Shown: positions 1-6,698, counted from the first letter of the stretch. The stretch is DNA of 6,882 nucleotides from Bacteroidota bacterium (GCA_023251595.1 JAHEYM010000219.1:1-6882); one strand, 5' to 3'. The notes: generated from the sequence alone by a model not told the origin. Numbers and translations are program-made.

Positions 1-1
1 A

Positions 2-1990
2 GCACTGGGTATTAATCCGGAAACACATTCTGCAAAAAAAGAACTGGAATTATTATATAATAAAATAAATGCAAAATTAGATTCCGAAAATAAAGAGACT
101 CTTGATTCTTGGATGAGCGTTATCGAAACTTATCGTTCACCCGAATTTAAATATAAAGTCAGAGGCAAAGAAATTAAGATTAAAACGCATTCAGAATCTT
201 TATCACACTTACAGATTCCAAAAATTGCTTCACCACGATATGAAGCCTGGGGCGATATATTAAGATGGACGCTCCAGGAAAATTATCCGGGCTCTTTCCC
301 TTATACAGCGGGTGTTTTTCCTTTCAAGAGAGAACAGGAAGATCCGACACGTATGTTCGCGGGTGAAGGTGGACCCGAACGTACCAACCGGCGTTTTCAC
401 TATGTTTCGAAAAGTCTTCCGGCAAAACGACTTTCCACTGCGTTCGACTCTGTGACTTTGTATGGTCGCGATCCCGGACTGAGACCTGATATCTATGGAA
501 AAATAGGAAACGCCGGCGTCTCAATTTGTTGTTTGGATGATGCGAAAAAATTATATTCCGGTTTTGATTTATCAGATCCGCGAACTTCAGTCAGTATGAC
601 AATAAATGGTCCCGCGGCAATGCTGACAGCTTTTTTTATGAATGCTGCCATCGATCAGCAATGCGAGATATATATACATGAGAACGGTTTAAGAGAAGAG
701 GTCGAGAAGAAAATTAAAAAGATTTTCAAGGATGCCGGAACAATTCGTCCCACCTATCAGGGAAATCTTCCTGAAGGAAATAACGGGCTCGGACTCATGT
801 TGCTTGGTGTGACCGGAGATCAGGTTCTTTCACCGGAAATATATAATCCGATAAAAGTAAAAACACTGGCAGCAGTAAGAGGAACTGTTCAGGCTGATAT
901 ATTGAAAGAAGATCAGGCGCAAAATACCTGTATTTTTTCAACCGAATTTGCGCTGAGACTCATGGGCGATATGCAGGAATATTTTATCAAACAACATATC
1001 CGTAACTTTTACAGTGTTTCCATCTCAGGATATCATATCGCGGAGGCCGGTGCCAATCCGATTACACAACTTGCTCTGACTTTATCAAATGGTTTTACTT
1101 ATGTAGAATATTATTTGAGTCGGGGAATGAATATCGATAAGTTTGCTCCGAATCTTTCCTTTTTCTTCTCGAACGGTCTCGATCCGGAATATGCAGTCAT
1201 CGGTCGTGTGGCTCGCCGTATCTGGGCGAAAGCGATGAAGCATAAATACAAAGCTGATGAGCGTTCACAGATGCTTAAATATCATATACAGACATCGGGA
1301 CGATCGTTGCATGCACAGGAAATTGATTTCAATGATATTCGTACAACACTTCAGGCTCTTTATGCCATATATGATAATTGCAATTCACTTCACACAAATG
1401 CTTACGATGAAGCAATCACTACGCCAACAGAAGACAGTGTACGTCGTGCGATGGCGATACAATTAATCATCAATAAAGAATTAGGATTAACTAAAAATGA
1501 GAATCCTATGCAGGGTTCTTTTATTATTGAAGAACTTACTGATCTTGTTGAAGAAGCAGTGTTGTTGGAGTTTGACCGTATCAACGAAAGGGGAGGTGTG
1601 TTGGGTGCGATGGAAACCATGTATCAGCGCGGAAAAATTCAGGAAGAAAGTTTATATTATGAAACATTGAAACATACAGGTGAATTACCCATTATGGGTG
1701 TAAATAGTTTTCTTTCTTCAAAAGGGTCGCCGACCATAACTCCCGGGGAAGTGATCCGTGCAACCGAAGAGGAGAAGAAATATCAAATTGAAATGTTGGA
1801 TAATATGCACCGTTTTAATGCTCAGGGAAAAATAAACCGCTGCGAACAAAAACTTCAGGAATTAAAAAAACAGGCGCTATCCGGAAAAAATATATTCGAT
1901 ACATTAATGGAAGCTGTAAAATGCTGTTCACTCGGGCAAATAACGGAAGCGTTGTTTGAAGTGGGAGGGCAATATCGTAGGAATATGTGA
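2..1990 (+). CDS. icmF: Fused isobutyryl-CoA mutase IcmF, C-terminal mutase part (5' end outside window)
   Basis: The frame is open from base 2 to the TGA at 1988-1990 (662 codons seen), so the ATG at 113 is internal and the gene begins upstream. IcmF proteins are about 1,100 residues: a B12-binding domain, a MeaI-type GTPase, then the acyl-CoA mutase barrel. Only the linker and mutase are here. The enzyme is adenosylcobalamin-dependent and interconverts isobutyryl-CoA and n-butyryl-CoA in the cytoplasm; some members also act on isovaleryl/pivalyl-CoA. Visible motifs are FPYTAGVFPF, RMFAGEGGPERTNRRFHY, YGKIGNAGVSI and SISGYHIAEAG. The two substrate-specificity positions of methylmalonyl-CoA mutase (Tyr89 and Arg207 in the Propionibacterium enzyme) read Phe (codon 356-358, in RMFAG) and Gln (920-922, in AQNT) in my alignment. 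This is the isobutyryl-CoA signature, not the methylmalonyl one. The catalytic-pocket Tyr-His pair is at 1031-1036. No break or frameshift is visible. Confidence 0.93.
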   Translation, partial: ALGINPETHSAKKELELLYNKINAKLDSENKETLDSWMSVIETYRSPEFKYKVRGKEIKIKTHSESLSHLQIPKIASPRYEAWGDILRWTLQENYPGSFPYTAGVFPFKREQEDPTRMFAGEGGPERTNRRFHYVSKSLPAKRLSTAFDSVTLYGRDPGLRPDIYGKIGNAGVSICCLDDAKKLYSGFDLSDPRTSVSMTINGPAAMLTAFFMNAAIDQQCEIYIHENGLREEVEKKIKKIFKDAGTIRPTYQGNLPEGNNGLGLMLLGVTGDQVLSPEIYNPIKVKTLAAVRGTVQADILKEDQAQNTCIFSTEFALRLMGDMQEYFIKQHIRNFYSVSISGYHIAEAGANPITQLALTLSNGFTYVEYYLSRGMNIDKFAPNLSFFFSNGLDPEYAVIGRVARRIWAKAMKHKYKADERSQMLKYHIQTSGRSLHAQEIDFNDIRTTLQALYAIYDNCNSLHTNAYDEAITTPTEDSVRRAMAIQLIINKELGLTKNENPMQGSFIIEELTDLVEEAVLLEFDRINERGGVLGAMETMYQRGKIQEESLYYETLKHTGELPIMGVNSFLSSKGSPTITPGEVIRATEEEKKYQIEMLDNMHRFNAQGKINRCEQKLQELKKQALSGKNIFDTLMEAVKCCSLGQITEALFEVGGQYRRNM

Positions 1991-1992
1991 AT

Positions 1993-2108
1993 TTTAATTA
2001 ACAATGAACAATTAATAATGAACAATTATATTATTCATTGTTTCTGATTTATTGCAAAATTGTTATTGACATTAATTGTTAATCGTACATTGTTAATTGT
2101 TAATTAAA
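1993..2108. repeat. Long AT-rich imperfect inverted repeat
   Basis: Arm 1993-2028 pairs with arm 2073-2108 without gaps: 30 Watson-Crick pairs, one G-U and five mismatches over 36 positions, with a 44-base loop. The outermost 13 pairs (1993-2005 with 2096-2108) are perfect. Each arm is itself repetitive: AATGAACAATTA occurs at 2003-2014 and again at 2017-2028, and the right arm has the matching TTAATTGTTAAT-type units. It starts two bases after the icmF stop and ends just before the acetyltransferase start. It may fold as an RNA 3' structure for icmF or be a dispersed intergenic repeat. There is no U-tract, so it is not a classic intrinsic terminator. Confidence 0.75.
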
Positions 2109-2109
2109 T

Positions 2110-2625
2110 TTGATTCTCCCTCTCACATTTGGAACGCTCCGCCCCTGGACTATGCTGGATGCAGCATCATTGGTCAGGCATGCAAATAATCCTTTTGTAT
2201 CCGGAAATATGCGCGATGCATTTCCGTATCCGTACACGATGGATCATGCAGTACAATGGCTCACACATACAATCGAAAATACAAAAGATATATTATTTGC
2301 AATTGATATTAATGGTGAAGCGGTTGGAGGAATTGGTGTAATGCCCCGAACTGACGTTTATAGAAAATCAGCAGAGATTGGTTATTGGTTAGGAGAAATA
2401 TACTGGGGAAAAGGATTTGCAACCGAAGCTGTATATGTAATGACCGAATATGCTTTGGCAAACACGGAATTGGTTAGAATCTTTGCTGAAGTATTTGAAC
2501 GAAATAAAGCCTCCTTGCGCGTTTTGGAAAAAAGCGGTTATTATCTCGAATCGATCGCGAAAAAAGCAGTCATTAAAAATGAAATCCTGATGGACGAATA
2601 TGTGATGGTGAGATTGAAAGCGTGA
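2110..2625 (+). CDS. GNAT N-acetyltransferase, RimJ/RimL-like (TTG start)
   Basis: This 171-residue protein has the usual length of RimJ/RimL-type GNAT enzymes (Acetyltransf_3 family), which move an acetyl group from acetyl-CoA to an amine: a ribosomal-protein N-terminus, another protein or a small molecule. The substrate cannot be read from the sequence. The N-terminal strand LTFGTLRPWTMLDA (residues 5-18) and HANNPFV (24-30) are typical. The acetyl-CoA loop is YWGKGFATEA (98-107), and the late family motif is RNKASLRVLEKSGY (131-144). The start is chosen at TTG 2110 because a stop lies at 2101-2103 and no ATG occurs before 2152; starting at 2152 would delete the conserved first strand. There is no Shine-Dalgarno sequence, only AT-rich DNA, as is common in Bacteroidota. 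It is convergent with the beta-helix gene, 26 bases away. A TAnnTTTG match (2105-2112) overlaps the start codon and is probably fortuitous. Confidence 0.88.
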   Translation: MILPLTFGTLRPWTMLDAASLVRHANNPFVSGNMRDAFPYPYTMDHAVQWLTHTIENTKDILFAIDINGEAVGGIGVMPRTDVYRKSAEIGYWLGEIYWGKGFATEAVYVMTEYALANTELVRIFAEVFERNKASLRVLEKSGYYLESIAKKAVIKNEILMDEYVMVRLKA

Positions 2626-2651
2626 TCAGAGAATTAGAAGATTGTATTTTC

Positions 2652-3983
2652 TCATTTCTGAACCACAAATTTCCTTCTGTTCAGAACTTTATTGTCACAA
2701 ACAATTTCCCAGATGTAAAGTCCTGAATTTAAATCAGATTGTATTTTTACTTCCGTTTTGGAATCTGCTAATTTTTGCTCAAAAACAATCCTACCAGTCA
2801 ATTCTGATATTCGGACAAATTCACCATAACCAACAGGAATATTTGAAAGAATGAAATCTCCATTATTTGGATTTGGATAAATATTTATTCCAAATACATC
2901 TTGTTCGGACTCTATTGTCGAAGTAAGTAATCCATAACCACAAGAGCCAATATCAACTGGCATGTAAGTTACAGGGTAATAGCTCGTGCCAACTCTATGA
3001 GAAATTAGTGAAGAATCAGACGTGCACCAATAATTACCAGGCAAATTAATATTTCCTGAACCATCATTGTACACATCATACGAGTTATTGTTGCAAAATT
3101 TGTTGCATTGGATGCTACTAATTGGACCCATCTCATATCGGAAGCCAATTGAATTATATTCAAATATATTGTTGTTTATATGAGTATTTGTACCCCCATG
3201 GAGAATCAATCCGATTCCGTTATTTCTTATATTATTATTCTCAATAAAATTGGAATAGCCTGAAGCGAAATATATTCCATTTACTGTATTTGAATCTATA
3301 ATGCAATACGTTATATTTCCTCCACCATAATTAATTCCAATTTGGTTTGCGCGGACGATACAATGATCCAAAACATTGTCAGGTGCACCATCCACACCAT
3401 TTCCGTTGTGCGAAATTGTGCTATTTGTGAGCTTCACCCACATTCCGCCAACACCTGTTCCATTGTTATGAAGATCACAGGAATCAAGCATACAATTAGC
3501 ATCTCCTCCGTATATCGCCGTTGTGCAATTCTGCCATGTTGAGTTTTCAATTACGACTGAATCAATTGATGAATTACCGTCGGCATACAAACCATATCTC
3601 GCATACATAAATTTACAATACGCCATGTGGCAACAGACATGAACATTAAGGTCAAGATTCAGATGTACCTGGTCCCAAATGCCACTATAAGGAGTTAATG
3701 AATTACTGGTAAAAATAATCGAGTCTGATGCCGTTCCTACAGCATCTATCTTCCCATGATAAATCTCGATATATTTCCCGTTGGCAAATTTAACAGTTAC
3801 TCCGGGCTCAATCGTTAGTGTTGCTCCTGTTAGGATACGGGTAGTATCAGTGATAATATATGGGCTCGCTGCCAGCGTCCAGGTTGAATCTGTTGCTATA
3901 TTACCAGAAATAAATGTTTGCGCAAAACTCTTAGAGGAAAACAGGAGGATCGCGATCAGATTAAGGAGAAGATATCTTTTCAT
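2652..3983 (-). CDS. Secreted parallel beta-helix protein with T9SS sorting domain
   Basis: This complete 443-residue exported protein begins with a signal peptide (MKRYLLLNLIAILLFSSKSFA, cleavage before QT at about 21/22). Residues about 25-92 form the Bacteroidota beta-helix lead-in, with SPYIITD, ATLTIEPGVTVKF and SDSIIFTS. Residues about 138-318 are right-handed beta-helix (PbH1-like) turns rich in Asn and Gly, for example ENNNIRNNGIGLILHGG and INNNIFEYNSIGF, ending at GNYWC. Residues about 363-443 are a type A T9SS C-terminal domain, with GINIYPNPNNGDF, SGLYIWEI and the end NRRKFVVQK. The C-terminal domain should direct it through the outer membrane to the surface or medium. Beta-helix proteins of this kind often bind or cleave polysaccharides, but I see no catalytic motif and assign no enzyme activity. 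Several Cys residues (117, 118, 123, 153, 164, 169, 208, 227) could pair after export. There is no SD upstream; the bases before ATG read CCTCCT. Confidence 0.88.
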   Translation of the reverse strand: MKRYLLLNLIAILLFSSKSFAQTFISGNIATDSTWTLAASPYIITDTTRILTGATLTIEPGVTVKFANGKYIEIYHGKIDAVGTASDSIIFTSNSLTPYSGIWDQVHLNLDLNVHVCCHMAYCKFMYARYGLYADGNSSIDSVVIENSTWQNCTTAIYGGDANCMLDSCDLHNNGTGVGGMWVKLTNSTISHNGNGVDGAPDNVLDHCIVRANQIGINYGGGNITYCIIDSNTVNGIYFASGYSNFIENNNIRNNGIGLILHGGTNTHINNNIFEYNSIGFRYEMGPISSIQCNKFCNNNSYDVYNDGSGNINLPGNYWCTSDSSLISHRVGTSYYPVTYMPVDIGSCGYGLLTSTIESEQDVFGINIYPNPNNGDFILSNIPVGYGEFVRISELTGRIVFEQKLADSKTEVKIQSDLNSGLYIWEIVCDNKVLNRRKFVVQK

Positions 3984-4109
3984 AGGAGGTATTTTGGGAT
4001 TTAACCTTTCAAAGATAACAAATAAAAATCATTTTTTTATTTCTTTGCGCCATTGTGCCTTCATAGCCAAACTGCTTTTTTTGATCCACAGGTAGGAGGA
4101 ATTTTGGAA
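3983..4109 (+). repeat. Pair of 17-base direct repeats in the divergent promoter region
   Basis: TAGGAGGTATTTTGGGA (3983-3999) and TAGGAGGAATTTTGGAA (4093-4109) share 15 of 17 bases and lie exactly 110 bases apart. The first abuts the start codon of the beta-helix gene. The second contains the -33 element of the plus-strand gene. They could be binding sites of one regulator or a duplication remnant; chance is possible. Confidence 0.35.
4010..4017 (-). promoter_or_regulatory. -7 promoter element for the beta-helix gene
   Basis: The minus strand reads TATCTTTG, a full match to the Bacteroidota -7 consensus TAnnTTTG. It lies 26 bases upstream of the start codon, predicting a leader of about 22 bases. 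No TTTG is found at the expected -33 distance, so the call rests on one element. Confidence 0.45.
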
Positions 4110-4133
4110 ACTTATCCAATCTCAGTATATTTG
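4103..4133 (+). promoter_or_regulatory. Bacteroidota-type sigma promoter for the 4138 gene
   Basis: A TTTG at 4103-4106 is followed, after 19 bases, by TATATTTG at 4126-4133, matching both the -33 (TTTG) and -7 (TAnnTTTG) consensus boxes with the usual spacing. The -7 box ends only four bases before the ATG at 4138, so transcription should start at or within a few bases of the start codon. Confidence 0.72.
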
Positions 4134-4137
4134 TAAA

Positions 4138-4665
4138 ATGAAAAACTCACTCTTTCTCATTCTCTTTCTCTTCACAGTCCATAAAGTGGAGGCTCAGAAT
4201 TTCAGGAAATTCGATATAAGTAATTCCGGCTGTCAGGCATACTTTTTCTGCGTTCCCGACACTTTTGATAAGGCGTACTCACCCGATTCTTCTGTGGTTT
4301 ATACGTCTGACTGCACCACAGGAGATGAAACGTATGGCGTCATTTGCGTGAAGTTGAAAACTACCATCGATAAACCGGATGATGCTGTTGATGTTCTTAT
4401 CGAATATTTGGATTTTCTCAAAAAAGAGGTGAATATAGTTTCAGCCGCCGGTTATGGAAAAGGACATACAATGCGTAATTATGACAAAGCAAGGGGTGTC
4501 ATCGATTATTGGGTAGATAAAGGTAAAACCGAATGGAAAATTAAAGGTTGGACTGACGGAAAATATATGGGGATATTATATTCTTATACTTCAAAAGAAT
4601 CAACATCGGGCTATGAAAGTAAACGCGATCTGTTTTTGGAATCTTTCAGATTTCCCGGAATGTAG
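4138..4665 (+). CDS. Small exported protein of unknown function
   Basis: I do not recognise this 175-residue family. The first 19 residues are a signal peptide: a short KN basic start, hydrophobic SLFLILFLFTV, then the cleavage site VEA|QN. There is no lipobox Cys, so it should be a soluble periplasmic or secreted protein. No T9SS sorting domain follows. The mature part (about 156 residues) has four Cys (32, 38, 59, 70), all in the N-terminal half, suggesting two disulfides. The middle has an amphipathic helix-like stretch (about 82-99). After it comes an alternating strand pattern, WKIKGWTDGKYMGILYSYT (133-151), then a C-terminal helix ending in FLESFRFPGM. The pattern vaguely resembles small PsbP-like alpha/beta proteins, but this is only an impression. 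The start is fixed by the signal peptide and the absence of another suitable Met. The TAG stop lies inside the downstream palindromic repeat. It is convergent with the CotH-like gene. Confidence 0.8.
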   Translation: MKNSLFLILFLFTVHKVEAQNFRKFDISNSGCQAYFFCVPDTFDKAYSPDSSVVYTSDCTTGDETYGVICVKLKTTIDKPDDAVDVLIEYLDFLKKEVNIVSAAGYGKGHTMRNYDKARGVIDYWVDKGKTEWKIKGWTDGKYMGILYSYTSKESTSGYESKRDLFLESFRFPGM

Positions 4666-4706
4666 AGACGTTGCATGCGTGGAGACGTTTCATGAAACGT
4701 CTCTAC
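4662..4706. repeat. Composite palindromic repeat carrying both convergent stop codons
   Basis: The right part, 4679-4706, is a 28-base palindrome broken only by one G-U position; its core 4682-4703 is a perfect 22-base palindrome centred on CATG. The left part, GTAGAGACGTTGCATGC (4662-4678), looks like half of a related palindrome, and its first nine bases are an exact inverted copy of 4698-4706. Each end carries GTAG, giving the TAG stop of the plus gene (4663-4665) and of the minus gene (4703-4705). On the plus strand the hairpin is followed by a weak T-rich run (GGTTTTCTCTT), so it may also help terminate transcription. From memory, GTAGAGACG-type palindromes recur in Bacteroidota genomes. 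Confidence 0.85.
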
Positions 4707-6553
4707 GGTTTTCTCTTCGGAATATTCGCGTCCATCCATAAAAGCCGATCGTGAACCCACTGTTTTAAATCTGCAATTTCTCCATCCATGGTTCTTATAA
4801 CTTCATACTGAAGCGTATAGTATTTAACCGGCCACAATTTGTAATTTCTTATCCTTGCATCCATCCCGATATCTGTCAGAAAACTATCGATTAAAAAATC
4901 GATACGCTCTTCACTCAAAACGGTTTTTCGAAACTCGTCCCATTTTTGACGTAAAGGGTTCGTGAAGGTGGTATCATCCATCATACAAGACCACCAGAAC
5001 GGGATCTGTAATGCATCATCTTCACACTGATCACCATAATTATACTGCCACCCGGCTGGATTATTCGAATCGCAGATCTTACTGTTATGCCATGCAAAAT
5101 CATAATCCCACACCGGACCAATATGGATTTTCGGATCAATGTCGTCGCGGTCTTTATAGAAATAACAACTTGATCGGTAACCATCAAAATTTTTCGATAA
5201 TTCTTCAATAAAAAAATGAATAACAAAGGAATTGATATCTATATACTCAGGATATTTTTTTTTCTGAGAAGGATAATAATGTTTGGTTAAAGCAGTCTCA
5301 AAACTATCGACCAAATTTTGCATATATTCAGCTTGTTGCTCTTTCAGGTTTTTCGATGTTGGATAATCATATACAAAATAAATGGATTGTCCGTAGAGAT
5401 TTACCAATGGTTTGTACCTCGAATTCCAACCATCACGATCCTTCCCGTTCGTTTTATCTATTTTGAATATATATCCTCCGGTAAGTCCGATGCCAACTGT
5501 ATCGCGTGTTGAAATCTTTGAAATGTTTACCCGATTCGGACCGTGTTTTATTTTTTCTATAAGTATATATACACCCTGATATTGTCCGTTCAGCATTACC
5601 TCACAATAACGGGTTCTGCTGGCATATTGCCCCATCTCGCGTGCCAATTCGTAAGTCAGCACATTTCGCACCATCGCTTTATCTCTGAATGGCGGGTATA
5701 ATATCCAGTCATGGTCAGCCGGTAACCCCAATAACGATATGGACTTATTATCACCTTTTTTATCCAGAATATTTATTCCATACGATTTTTCCGCAAAGGT
5801 TTTGGAACTTGAACCGCGTTGTTCAATCCCGCTAAATCTTTGATACGTCGTGAATGTGTCGGTAACACTGTTCATTTTACCGGGTCCATGATCTATGATT
5901 CCGATTTCACATTCCACTTTTGGTTCGTTGAGAATCGCTTTGCCTCGTGTGTTCAGGCAGATAATGGGAAGTTTGGTTGAATACAGATTCAGATTCTTAA
6001 CAGGCTTTTTCCCAAAAGTAATACTCCATTGAATATATAATCCCAAATTTCCGCTCATGTTGTGTGTATATACATGGAGCCTCCAGTTTCCATTCGGATT
6101 TTGACCATTATTAAATACAGCCAGTGCTTCCAATGGTTTATATATAGGTAATGTGTCGGTATCAATTACAGAAAAATCGGGTTTATTATTTTCTCCAAAA
6201 CACAAACTTGTATAAGGATCTTCAGGTTCATAATCAGATGGAATATGTTGATAGAAAAGTGTTGCCATCGTGCAATCAGGGGCATAAACCACTATTTGCA
6301 TATCGGCGTTGAAAAGGAGGTTGCTTTCTATGCATACTTTTTCTACTCCGAAGTGAACCGTATCAATCATTTTCTGTTTTAACTCAACCGGGATGTTAAA
6401 ATTTAATCTGGAAGAAGTTAGGTCCTTTCCAAGATCAAATTTCATGGTGAAAGTTTGAGCACTTATTCCGACAGAAAAGAAAATGCTGAAAAAAAGAAAA
6501 TAAACTTTGTTGTGCACTTTTCGACTTATCAATTCACCCATCCTTGAAATCAT
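4703..6553 (-). CDS. Secreted CotH-family protein with P-domain-like N-terminus
   Basis: The 616-residue protein starts with a signal peptide (hydrophobic VYFLFFSIFFSVGISA, cleavage before Q33). Residues about 36-180 resemble a proprotein-convertase P domain, ending NGNWRLHVYTHNMSGN and IQWSITFG. The CotH region follows (about 187-610): LPIICLNT, IEQRGSSSKTFAEKSYG (243-259), LLGLPADHDWIL (274-285), GVYILIEKIK (327-336), GGYIFKID (359-366), NFDGYR (455-460) and GPVWDYDFAWHN (479-490). CotH proteins are atypical kinases; Bacillus CotH phosphorylates spore-coat proteins. The acidic residues of the last two motifs lie in the metal/ATP site region and are present. The target here is unknown. It ends at LLWMDANIPKRKP without a T9SS sorting domain. 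The frame extends up to 6655, but that extension runs through the terminator at 6610-6645, so it is rejected. ATG 6553 has GGAGG four bases upstream; ATG 6541 is the alternative. Confidence 0.9.
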   Translation of the reverse strand: MISRMGELISRKVHNKVYFLFFSIFFSVGISAQTFTMKFDLGKDLTSSRLNFNIPVELKQKMIDTVHFGVEKVCIESNLLFNADMQIVVYAPDCTMATLFYQHIPSDYEPEDPYTSLCFGENNKPDFSVIDTDTLPIYKPLEALAVFNNGQNPNGNWRLHVYTHNMSGNLGLYIQWSITFGKKPVKNLNLYSTKLPIICLNTRGKAILNEPKVECEIGIIDHGPGKMNSVTDTFTTYQRFSGIEQRGSSSKTFAEKSYGINILDKKGDNKSISLLGLPADHDWILYPPFRDKAMVRNVLTYELAREMGQYASRTRYCEVMLNGQYQGVYILIEKIKHGPNRVNISKISTRDTVGIGLTGGYIFKIDKTNGKDRDGWNSRYKPLVNLYGQSIYFVYDYPTSKNLKEQQAEYMQNLVDSFETALTKHYYPSQKKKYPEYIDINSFVIHFFIEELSKNFDGYRSSCYFYKDRDDIDPKIHIGPVWDYDFAWHNSKICDSNNPAGWQYNYGDQCEDDALQIPFWWSCMMDDTTFTNPLRQKWDEFRKTVLSEERIDFLIDSFLTDIGMDARIRNYKLWPVKYYTLQYEVIRTMDGEIADLKQWVHDRLLWMDANIPKRKP

Positions 6554-6557
6554 ATCG

Positions 6558-6569
6558 CCTCCAAACGTA
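6558..6569 (-). promoter_or_regulatory. -7 promoter element and overlapping SD-like site for the CotH-like gene
   Basis: On the minus strand TACGTTTG (6569 to 6562) matches the TAnnTTTG box, and its last G is the first G of GGAGG (6562 to 6558), which lies four bases before ATG 6553. No TTTG is seen at the -33 distance. If the box is used, transcription starts near 6558, after most of the GGAGG. Then either translation from 6553 is near-leaderless or ATG 6541 is used with a leader of about 17 bases. Confidence 0.5.
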
Positions 6570-6609
6570 CGGAAAGTATTTTTGTTCTCTATCTCCTCAC
6601 AATAATAGT

Positions 6610-6645
6610 AAAAAACCCCTCCCGTCAAAGACGGAAGGGGTTTTT
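6610..6645 (-). terminator. Intrinsic terminator of the upstream T9SS cargo gene
   Basis: An 11-pair stem, 6616-6626 with 6630-6640, closes a three-base loop and is followed on the minus strand by six T (6615 to 6610). On the minus-strand RNA the pair 6621/6635 is G-U, while on the plus-strand RNA it would be a C-A mismatch, so the minus orientation fits better. It lies about 104 bases after the TGA of the gene ending at 6749 and before the start of the CotH-like gene, separating the two transcripts. Confidence 0.85.
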
Positions 6646-6650
6646 CTCCT

Positions 6651-6698
6651 ACCACCTCCCTACCTCCCGCAAAAAGGGGAGAAGTCAGGGGTGGGGGT
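6651..6698. repeat. GC-rich imperfect inverted repeat
   Basis: A pyrimidine-rich left side (ACCACCTCCCTACCTCCC) faces a purine-rich right side (GGGGAGAAGTCAGGGGTGGG) across GCAAAAA. The sides pair only with bulges; the surest part is CTCCC/GGGAG. The strand skew and composition differ sharply from the AT-rich surroundings. It resembles the GGGAGG/CCTCCC-rich intergenic repeats I recall from Bacteroidota genomes; family membership is inferred. Confidence 0.4.

Noticed and set aside
113..115. ATG as the start of the mutase gene
   Set aside because: The frame is open through the left edge with 37 sensible codons before it, and the mutase belongs to a longer fused protein.
1257..1620. Small open frames overlapping the mutase on both strands
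   Set aside because: They lie wholly inside a well-conserved coding region in other frames and show no protein features of their own.
2105..2112. TAAATTTG as a promoter -7 box for the acetyltransferase gene
   Set aside because: It overlaps the TTG start codon, lacks a -33 partner, and would force a start at 2152 that removes the conserved first strand. AT-rich DNA gives such matches by chance.
2656..2686. 8-base inverted repeat TTCTGAAC / GTTCAGAA near the end of the beta-helix gene
   Set aside because: It has a 15-base loop, no U-tract and lies within the coding region for the conserved T9SS tail, so I do not call it a terminator.
3984..3990. Perfect AGGAGGT Shine-Dalgarno-like sequence on the plus strand
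   Set aside because: No plausible plus-strand gene starts just after it. The plus-strand open frame 3781-4095 that spans it is antisense to the beta-helix gene and has no recognisable protein features.
4662..4706. CRISPR repeat or attachment site
   Set aside because: There is only one composite palindrome with no spacer array, and no integrase or phage gene is nearby.
4981..5512. Small open frames overlapping the CotH-like gene
   Set aside because: They are alternative frames of a conserved coding region, with no start signals or recognisable motifs.
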